Assembly: GCA_947167435.1 (NCBI GenBank) | Contig: CAMVIC010000024.1 | Span: 1 to 12,276 of the forward strand | Source: an uncultured Clostridia bacterium | GTDB lineage: Bacteria; Bacillota_A; Clostridia; Oscillospirales; Oscillospiraceae | Length of the DNA: 12,276 bases | Reading direction: 5' to 3' | Shown here: positions 7,564 to 12,276 of the stretch, piece by piece | Layout of the letters: each line of letters starts with the position of its first letter | Numbering within the stretch: position 1 is the stretch's first letter | Notes under the pieces: generated by a model | Seen by the model: the letters and a program-made list of their open reading frames with translations, nothing else | The model's database searches: none | What the model was told of the DNA's origin: nothing | Made by a program: the position numbers and the translations under genes

Positions 7564-8970
7564 TCAACCCGCCCGGTGTCCGCCAATCTGCGCGTTTCGC
7601 TCGATGGCGGTTGCGCCGTCCCGAAAGTTCAGCCCTGTGAGCAGCGCGTTGGCCCCATATTTCCGGCGTACCTCCAGCATGGCGGCCTTGCGCCTGCGCT
7701 CCCGGTCCAGAGCCGCATCGTCGGTGAAAAGGCTGAGCTGGAAGGTGCTGCCGTCGGGCTTTACATCGCAGGCACAGATTCCCAGCTTGCGAAAGAGCAG
7801 CCTGTCGTCGGTTTTCCGGTCAAAGGAGGCGAGCACGGCCGGGGCAATGACGCTCAGGGCGTTTGTCCGGCCGTGGAGCCGGACGGTGCCGTTGTGATGG
7901 ACAGGGTGCAGCCGCCCGTAAAAATCCAGTGTGACGGGGCCGCTGTAGCCCGGATTGACTTCCAGGCTTTTATAGTCATAGGAGGCCCACCAGGTCAGCG
8001 CGGGGGTGGTCAGGTTTTTGGTGAAGAGCTCGGCACAGAGCATGTCGAGCATCTCCTGAAATACCACGCGTGCCTCCGGATATTGATAGGGACGGGGGAG
8101 CACCTGCCCGGTGGAGAGGCTGTTGGCCTCGGTTCTGTAGGATTTGATGTCTTCCATTCGCACCGGCTCGATGCCCCAGGCGTGATCGATCAGAATCTCT
8201 CCGTCGATGCCGAAGGTACGGTAGAAAAGCTCCTCGTCGTCCAGCGAACGGACGGCGATCTGACCCATGGTACAGAGATATGCGTCTGTCAGGCGGCGGG
8301 CTTTTCCGGGGCCGATCTGCCAGAAGTCGGTCAGCGGCTTATGGTCCCAGAGCAGGCGCCGATAGGACAGCTCGTCCAGCTCTGCAATGCGCACGCCGTC
8401 CCGGTCGGCAGGGGCTTTTTTGGCAACAATGTCCATTGCCACCTTTGCCAGGTACAGGTTTGTGCCGATGCCCACAGTCGCGGTGATGCCGGTGGTGTTC
8501 AGTACGTCCCGGATCATTGTGCGCGCCATGAGGTGCGCCGGACTTACGCCCTGCATCCGCGCCTGTTCCTCATAGCGGAACAGATAGCGGGTACAGTCGA
8601 TAAAAGCCTCGTCCACACTGTAGACGTGGATATCCTCCGGCGCCGCGTAGCGGAGATAGATCGAAAAGATCAGCGCGGAAACCCGCTCGTACTCGGCCAT
8701 GCGGGGCGGCGCAATATAGAACTGCGTTTTTGTGTGGTGAACGGCATCGTAGAAATCGATGGCCTGTTTTGCCTCGAAAAGCCGCGGCCGGGAGGGGACG
8801 CCGATGGCTTTGAGCGCCGGTGAGACGGCGAGGCAGATTGTCTGATCCGAGCGCGTCTCGTCCGCCACCAGGAGCCGCGCCTGGAGCGGGTCAAGTCCGC
8901 GCGCGACACATTCCACGGAGGCGTAGTAGCTTTTCAAATCGATGCAGACATAGATTCGCTGACCGTCCAT
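7564..8970 (-). CDS. Y-family DNA polymerase, UmuC/UvrX/YqjW type
   Basis: Error-prone translesion polymerase of 468 residues, first gene of the polymerase-YolD-SRAP operon. Catalytic residues are visible: D11 in YVCIDLKSYYASVEC (7-21), and D120-E121 in VYSVDEAFIDCT. The GIGTNLYLAKVAMDIVAKK stretch of the palm/thumb junction follows, then the little-finger segment with SLSTGQVLPRPY. The C-terminal NAQIGGHRAG is typical of the Bacillota UvrX/YqjW subgroup, which often lies on phages or integrative elements as well as in chromosomes. I chose the ATG at 8970 because AGAGGA lies just upstream and the catalytic motif begins at residue 7; the upstream extension to 9036 crosses the promoter. No phage or integrase gene is in view, so recent mobility is not shown. 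Confidence 0.94.
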   Translation of the reverse strand: MDGQRIYVCIDLKSYYASVECVARGLDPLQARLLVADETRSDQTICLAVSPALKAIGVPSRPRLFEAKQAIDFYDAVHHTKTQFYIAPPRMAEYERVSALIFSIYLRYAAPEDIHVYSVDEAFIDCTRYLFRYEEQARMQGVSPAHLMARTMIRDVLNTTGITATVGIGTNLYLAKVAMDIVAKKAPADRDGVRIAELDELSYRRLLWDHKPLTDFWQIGPGKARRLTDAYLCTMGQIAVRSLDDEELFYRTFGIDGEILIDHAWGIEPVRMEDIKSYRTEANSLSTGQVLPRPYQYPEARVVFQEMLDMLCAELFTKNLTTPALTWWASYDYKSLEVNPGYSGPVTLDFYGRLHPVHHNGTVRLHGRTNALSVIAPAVLASFDRKTDDRLLFRKLGICACDVKPDGSTFQLSLFTDDAALDRERRRKAAMLEVRRKYGANALLTGLNFRDGATAIERNAQIGGHRAG

Positions 8971-9007
8971 CGTCCTCTGCCTTTCTCTGAATTGGATATC
9001 TACGTGT

Positions 9008-9036
9008 ATTATACTGTCTGAATGAGAGAAAATCAA
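9008..9036 (-). promoter_or_regulatory. Sigma-A promoter of the polymerase-YolD-SRAP operon
   Basis: On the minus strand, TTGATT (9031-9036) and a perfect TATAAT (9008-9013) are separated by 17 bp, 37 bases ahead of the polymerase ATG. The octamer TGTATTAT occurs twice on the plus strand (9005-9012, overlapping the -10, and 9039-9046, just upstream of the -35), 34 bp apart; its meaning is unknown. No GAACnnnnGTTC LexA box of the Bacillota type was recognised around the promoter, although such polymerases are often SOS-controlled. Confidence 0.8.
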
Positions 9037-9046
9037 GATGTATTAT

Positions 9047-9190
9047 CTCCATACGAGAGAACGCAGAACGATGCGCCCGGGAAAGCGCGGAATGAGATTC
9101 GGCATCGGGGCAAAATGCCGGCGCAGGAGCGGTGAGATGAAATGAATTCTGCCTCAGATTCGGCCAATTCCGTTTTCCGGGATGACGACG
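9047..9190. other. Intergenic stretch with no recognised element
   Basis: The gap between the polymerase and rtcB spans 8971-9273 (303 bp). Its left end holds the polymerase promoter and its right end the rtcB terminator. In the 144 bp between them I see no open frame with a ribosome binding site, no convincing promoter and no strong hairpin. Confidence 0.5.
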
Positions 9191-9227
9191 AAAAAGGAAA
9201 GCGCCTGATCAGAATCAGACGCTTTCC
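9191..9227 (-). terminator. Intrinsic terminator downstream of rtcB
   Basis: GGAAAGCG (9196-9203) pairs with CGCTTTCC (9220-9227), and CTGAT (9205-9209) pairs with ATCAG (9214-9218) around a 4-nt loop, with one mismatch between the two helices. On the minus strand the stem is followed by TTTTT (9191-9195). It lies 47 bases past the rtcB stop codon and insulates the polymerase operon from it. Confidence 0.88.
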
Positions 9228-9273
9228 CGAAAGAATGATGTGCGTTTCGGTTATCTGAACGATACGTTTTCAG

Positions 9274-10476
9274 CTACTCCGCGGCCTTGAAGTTGTAAAC
9301 CGGGCGGATGTGCTCGATAATTTCAGCCGTGGGGCCGATCTCGGAAACAATCTCATCCATGGGCTTGTAGGCCATGGGAGATTCGTCCAGGGTATCCTTC
9401 ACAACGCAGGAGGACCAGATACCCTCCATCTCGGCGGCATATTCGTCCATGGAGAGCTGGGCAAAGGCCTGCTTGCGGCTCATGATGCGGCCGGCGCCGT
9501 GGGGAGCGGAGCAGTTCCATTCCTCGTTGCCGCGGCCAAGGCAGATCAGGCTGCCGTCGCGCATATTGATGGGAATCAGCAGCTTCTCTCCGGCCTCGGC
9601 GGAGACGGAGCCCTTGCGGAGCATCATCTTTTCCGTGTCGATATAGTTGTGGATGGTCGTGAATTCCTCGACCCTGGTCAGACCCATGCCGCGCAGAATC
9701 ACGTCGGTCATGGCCTTGCGGTTGAGCAGGGCGAAATGCTGGGTGATGCGCATGTCGTGGATGTAATCCTCGAAGAGTCTGCCCTCCACATAGGCGAGAT
9801 CCTTGGGAATGCTGATAGGATGCTCTCTGCGCAGTTCATTGACGGCGCTCTGGATTTCCTGCCAGCGGCCGGCGGCGCGGTACTCGGCAATCAGCTCGTC
9901 AATCTGGTGCCGGGCGCCGCCCCACATGGCGAAACGCCCCTGATCCTGGTAGTACTTGCAGACCTGGGTGCCCAGATGGCGGCTGCCGGAGTGGACGACG
10001 AGATACAGGTCTCCGTTCTCTCCGCGGTCGACCTCAATGAAGTGGTTGCCGCCGCCAAGGGTGCCGATGCTGCGCTTTGCCCGCTCGATAGAGACGTAGG
10101 GCGCGCAGCGGAGCTGGTAAAGGTTGATCTCCGAATTGAGGGGATGCTCCTCCCGGCGGATGTTCTGGCCGCAGGGGATTTCCTTCCGGATGAGCGCGTC
10201 GAGGGCGGCAAAGTCGATCTCCTTTTCGGCAAGGCGTACGGTCTCCATGCCGCAGCCGATATCCACGCCCACCATACCGGGGACGATCTTGTCCCGGATG
10301 GTCATGGTGGTGCCGATGGTACAGCCCTTCCCGGCGTGGACGTCCGGCATGATGCGGATCCGGCAGCCGGCAAAGGCCTCCTGGTCGCAGACGGCGCGGA
10401 TCTGCTCCGCGGCGACGTCCTCCAGAGCGGGCGTATAACAGAGGGCGGTATTGTATCGTCCCTGTATTTCTATCAT
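9274..10476 (-). CDS. rtcB: RNA-splicing ligase RtcB
   Basis: GTP- and Mn2+-dependent RNA ligase of 400 residues that joins 2',3'-cyclic phosphate or 3'-phosphate ends to 5'-OH ends, as in repair of cleaved tRNA or other broken RNA. The family residues are all present: DVHAGKG (45-51), VDIGCGM with metal ligands D72 and C75, H145 in GGGNHF, H162 in VHSGSRH, H276 in TTIHNYI, and the guanylylated H326 in APHGAGRIMSR. The length is close to the E. coli protein. The ATG at 10476 follows AAAGGAG (10486-10492). That site lies one base past the U-run of an intrinsic terminator, so expression probably depends on readthrough from the DUF2828 gene or on an unrecognised promoter. No rtcA cyclase or sigma-54 rtcR regulator is in the window. 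A terminator follows the gene. Confidence 0.96.
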   Translation of the reverse strand: MIEIQGRYNTALCYTPALEDVAAEQIRAVCDQEAFAGCRIRIMPDVHAGKGCTIGTTMTIRDKIVPGMVGVDIGCGMETVRLAEKEIDFAALDALIRKEIPCGQNIRREEHPLNSEINLYQLRCAPYVSIERAKRSIGTLGGGNHFIEVDRGENGDLYLVVHSGSRHLGTQVCKYYQDQGRFAMWGGARHQIDELIAEYRAAGRWQEIQSAVNELRREHPISIPKDLAYVEGRLFEDYIHDMRITQHFALLNRKAMTDVILRGMGLTRVEEFTTIHNYIDTEKMMLRKGSVSAEAGEKLLIPINMRDGSLICLGRGNEEWNCSAPHGAGRIMSRKQAFAQLSMDEYAAEMEGIWSSCVVKDTLDESPMAYKPMDEIVSEIGPTAEIIEHIRPVYNFKAAE

Positions 10477-10493
10477 GTTTTATCACTCCTTTC

Positions 10494-10544
10494 AAAAAAC
10501 AGGCGCACGGTGGTTCCGCTTTCCAATCGGAGACCGTGCGCCTG
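10494..10544 (-). terminator. Strong intrinsic terminator or attenuator directly before rtcB
   Basis: CAGGCGCACGGT (10500-10511) and ACCGTGCGCCTG (10533-10544) form a perfect 12-bp stem, with a further TCCG/CGGA pairing inside. On the minus strand the stem is followed at once (one G) by TTTTTT (10494-10499). No T-run follows on the plus strand, so it acts on minus-strand transcripts only. It would end the DUF2828 message before the rtcB ribosome binding site. Confidence 0.88.
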
Positions 10545-10656
10545 CCCGCTGTGTACAGAGGAAGCATGCTCTGCAAAACAGCTTCAAACCGCAGTGACTC
10601 TGCAGCCGGGTCCGGGATGCTTCGCCTTGCAGCTGCTCAAAAGCGGAATGCCGATA
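10494..10656 (-). ncRNA. Candidate structured RNA between the Ro-like gene and rtcB
   Basis: The gap after the DUF2828 stop contains, in transcript order on the minus strand: a hairpin with stem CTGCAG/CTGCGG and a 5-nt loop (10589-10605, one G-U pair); a hairpin with arms GCTGT/ACAGC and TGCAGAG/CTCTGTA and an 8-nt loop (10548-10582, one G-U pair); and the terminator hairpin (10500-10544). Two nested long-range complementarities overlie these. TTCCGCTTT (10640-10648) matches AAAGCGGAA (10514-10522) inside the terminator loop over 9 bases, and GAAGCAT (10617-10623) matches ATGCTTC (10561-10567), seven of the eight loop bases of the second hairpin. The 5' end is undefined and no dedicated promoter was found. 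It could be a Y-RNA-like partner of the upstream protein or a leader controlling rtcB. No tRNA fold or T-loop was recognised. Confidence 0.45.
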
Positions 10657-12108
10657 TTACGCGGCGATGGGGGCGTAGCGCTCCGTGTCGATCACGCTCA
10701 GCATGAAAGCATACGGATTCACTTCGCCGTCCATGGCCATGGAGAAAATGCGGGGGCTGCAGCCGGAGACCAGCGCAACGCCGCGATCATTGACCGTGAC
10801 AGGTTGCTGCTCATTGCGGCTGTCAACGTTCCAGAACACGAGGTCCGGGAGCCTGTAGCCGGCCGCCGCATAGCTGGCTCTTGCGTTTTCAAAGTTCGTC
10901 ATGGACGAGTTCCTGACGCAAAAATCGAACTCCATGTCGGAGATGATATACAGCTTTGCGGGCATCTCAGCCTGCGGAACGTGGTTCTCTGTCGCCGTGC
11001 GCAGAATCAGATCGAATACCGCTTCCAGGTTGGTGTTGGCGCATTCGTTGAAGGTTCTGCAGTAGTGCACCTTTTCCACAAAATCGCTGCCTTTGATCTC
11101 CACCAGCCGGGGCGTCATGGAGAAAGTGAGAAAGTGATTGCGGAATTCGCCCTTGTTATGTTCAGCGAAGTAAATTGCGAGGGACTGCGCGACTGCGGCG
11201 GGCATCGGCTTGCCGGCACAGTACATGGAGCCGGAGCCGTCCGCCACGACGAGCGCGTTCTCATCGGTGGTGAAGTCCTCCAGCATACGCCAGGTGACGT
11301 CCAGAGACCGGCGCTCTTCCCCGGAGCAGTCATAGGCGCGCTCGACAAGCTCATAGGGCAGCAGCGTACCGGTGTGAAGCTTTGCCTCACCGCGGTCCAC
11401 CCGGTCCATGAATGCGCCGTAGCGCTCACCGTCGTTGCGCAGAAAAGCGCGGCGGTACTTGAACAGCGCCTTGGAGGGCTGCTTGGCGTAATCAAAGGTG
11501 TAGTCCTTTTCACGCAGATTGTTTTCAATGATCCGGATTCGCGCACGAAGCTTTACCAGCGCCTTGCGGTAATCCCGGTCGCTGAGGCCGAAGGCCTTTG
11601 CCAGCAGCTTGGCCGCACGGACGGTCTCCCGGTTGGAGGCGTTCACCGAGGGCAGCCACTTGCCGAGCAGGGAGATGTCGCCGCTGTCTTCCAGCGCGGC
11701 CAGGTCCGCCTCAAACTGCTCCTTGAGCAGGGCGACTGCCTCGGCGCGGCAGGGGGTGTCCAGCAGCACCAGCAGATCGTCCCAGCGGCCGTACTCCGCG
11801 ACATAGGGCAGGTTTTTCACAAGCGAGCCCTTTTCGTGGGAAGCAAGCCAGGGGAGGATGGTGCGGAACACCCGGCGTTCACCGAGACCGCCGCGCACGT
11901 CGCGGGCATAGAACAGAATCTTCATGGCCAGATCGGGGTTCTCCGCATACGCCCGCAGAAAGCGGCGGCAGATATCCTGATCGTCTGCGCGGCGCAGAGC
12001 GCCGATGGCGGCGAAAAGGTCCAGGCAGTCCTTCCCACTGGTGCGATACGTGACTGCGCCGTTTTCGGTATGGGTTTTGTTTGCGGTTTTCTTCAGGACT
12101 TCCAGCAC
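10657..12108 (-). CDS. DUF2828 protein, Ro60-like (helical N-terminus plus vWA domain)
   Basis: Protein of 483 residues that I assign to the DUF2828 family, which shares the layout of Ro60 (TROVE plus vWA), a ring protein that binds Y RNAs and misfolded RNA. The N-terminal part has the family segments ENGAVTYRTSG (15-25), ILFYARDVRGGLGERRVFR (64-82) and PYVAEYGRWDDLL (101-113), then a mostly helical region to about 280. The vWA-like domain starts near 284 with a complete MIDAS: D290-G-S292-G-S294, T359 in NTNLEA and D391 in IISDMEF. The GTG start at 12108 is supported by AAAGGAGG (12117-12124), 8 bases upstream. It is followed on the same strand by a structured gap and rtcB, a context parallel to the Salmonella rsr-rtcBA locus. 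RNA binding is inferred from the layout and neighbour, not shown. Confidence is high for the vWA domain and good for DUF2828. Confidence 0.85.
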   Translation of the reverse strand: MLEVLKKTANKTHTENGAVTYRTSGKDCLDLFAAIGALRRADDQDICRRFLRAYAENPDLAMKILFYARDVRGGLGERRVFRTILPWLASHEKGSLVKNLPYVAEYGRWDDLLVLLDTPCRAEAVALLKEQFEADLAALEDSGDISLLGKWLPSVNASNRETVRAAKLLAKAFGLSDRDYRKALVKLRARIRIIENNLREKDYTFDYAKQPSKALFKYRRAFLRNDGERYGAFMDRVDRGEAKLHTGTLLPYELVERAYDCSGEERRSLDVTWRMLEDFTTDENALVVADGSGSMYCAGKPMPAAVAQSLAIYFAEHNKGEFRNHFLTFSMTPRLVEIKGSDFVEKVHYCRTFNECANTNLEAVFDLILRTATENHVPQAEMPAKLYIISDMEFDFCVRNSSMTNFENARASYAAAGYRLPDLVFWNVDSRNEQQPVTVNDRGVALVSGCSPRIFSMAMDGEVNPYAFMLSVIDTERYAPIAA

Positions 12109-12141
12109 GGGAAAGACCTCCTTTACAAATAGAAATAAAAC

Positions 12142-12227
12142 AAGGCACAGTTTGCTGTCTACAGCTTCTTTTTGACCGATCCATCTTTCTATGTCGTGTG
12201 GTTATAAAAGATTGCTGTATGTGCCTT
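12142..12227 (-). other. Possible structured leader upstream of the DUF2828 gene
   Basis: Three complementary pairs are nested in order: AAGGCACA/TGTGCCTT (12142-12149 with 12220-12227), TACAGC/GCTGTA (12160-12165 with 12214-12219) and ATCTTT/AAAGAT (12183-12188 with 12207-12212). One side is an almost unbroken 21-base strand (one base skipped), while the other is interrupted by bulges of 10 and 17 bases. On the minus strand the outer pair is followed by a T-rich run (GTTTTATTTCT) before the ribosome binding site. No convincing promoter was found in 12109-12276. The pairing may be fortuitous in part. Confidence 0.3.
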
Positions 12228-12276
12228 TGTGAACTGCACAAGGCGCCGCTCTTTCGAGCAGTTTGATAAGGTTCAG

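Noticed and set aside
7560..7586. Longer start (TTG at 7586) for the YolD-like protein
   Set aside because: It would overlap the polymerase 3' end; the ATG at 7559 fits the family N-terminus and the tight operon spacing better.
9257..9275. Possible LexA-like dyad (CTGAAC ... GTTTTCAG)
   Set aside because: The half-site spacing is wrong for the Bacillota LexA box, and it lies at the 3' end of rtcB, more than 200 bp from the polymerase promoter.
10477..10499. Independent sigma-A promoter for rtcB in the gap
   Set aside because: No -35/-10 pair with acceptable spacing was found between 10477 and 10656 on the minus strand.
10494..10656. tRNA or tRNA-like fold in the gap before rtcB
   Set aside because: A T-loop-like GTTTGAAGC is present on the minus strand near 10580-10588, but no 5-bp T stem closes it and no acceptor stem or anticodon arm can be drawn.
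9310..12132. Plus-strand open frame of 940 codons running opposite rtcB, the structured gap and the DUF2828 gene
   Set aside because: It is striking in length, but no family motif is recognisable, composition is typical of an antisense shadow, and both minus-strand genes carry complete catalytic or MIDAS residues.
12202..12276. Possible C-terminal end of an upstream minus-strand gene (24 codons then TAA)
   Set aside because: The frame is open to the window edge, but 24 open codons occur often by chance and the residues are not recognisable. It would need the neighbouring sequence to decide.

Overview
The window looks like chromosomal DNA from a GC-rich anaerobic member of the Bacillota, most like gut Clostridia of the Oscillospiraceae type. 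This is an inference. It rests on two Tat-exported flavoprotein reductases, a GHKL/LytTR two-component pair, a YolD protein beside a UmuC-type polymerase (a Bacillota signature), strong GGAGG ribosome binding sites and sigma-A promoters. No rRNA, tRNA, insertion sequence or CRISPR array is visible.

Left part (1-6411), redox sensing and respiration. A 790-residue Tat-exported flavoprotein (minus strand) joins an FMN-binding domain, a Gly-Pro linker and a fumarate-reductase-like FAD domain. It is divergent from a LytTR response regulator and an overlapping GHKL histidine kinase (plus strand). These converge, across a bidirectional terminator, on a second Tat-exported flavoprotein of 564 residues (minus strand) that lacks the FMN domain. 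Upstream of the second flavoprotein lie two identical 10-bp direct repeats 21 bp apart, the geometry of a LytTR binding site. I infer that the kinase/regulator pair controls at least this reductase. Neither flavoprotein has the C-terminal HGxNRLGG signature of true fumarate reductases, so their electron acceptors are probably something else.

Middle part (6412-8970), one minus-strand operon for DNA damage tolerance: a UmuC-like Y-family polymerase, a YolD-like protein and an SRAP (YedK/HMCES) abasic-site protein, packed with gaps of a few bases and driven by a clear promoter. No LexA box was recognised.

Right part (9191-12276), RNA repair on the minus strand: a DUF2828 protein (Ro60-like layout, N-terminal helical region plus MIDAS-bearing vWA domain) followed by the RNA ligase RtcB. 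The 180-nt gap between them is richly structured. It has three hairpins, the last a strong intrinsic terminator whose U-tract lies one base before the rtcB Shine-Dalgarno, plus nested long-range complementarities of 9 and 7 bp that would rearrange or pseudoknot these hairpins. In Salmonella the Ro60 homologue rsr, Y RNAs and rtcBA share a locus. This gap is therefore the best candidate here for an undescribed element: a Y-like RNA partner of the DUF2828 protein, an attenuator of rtcB, or both.
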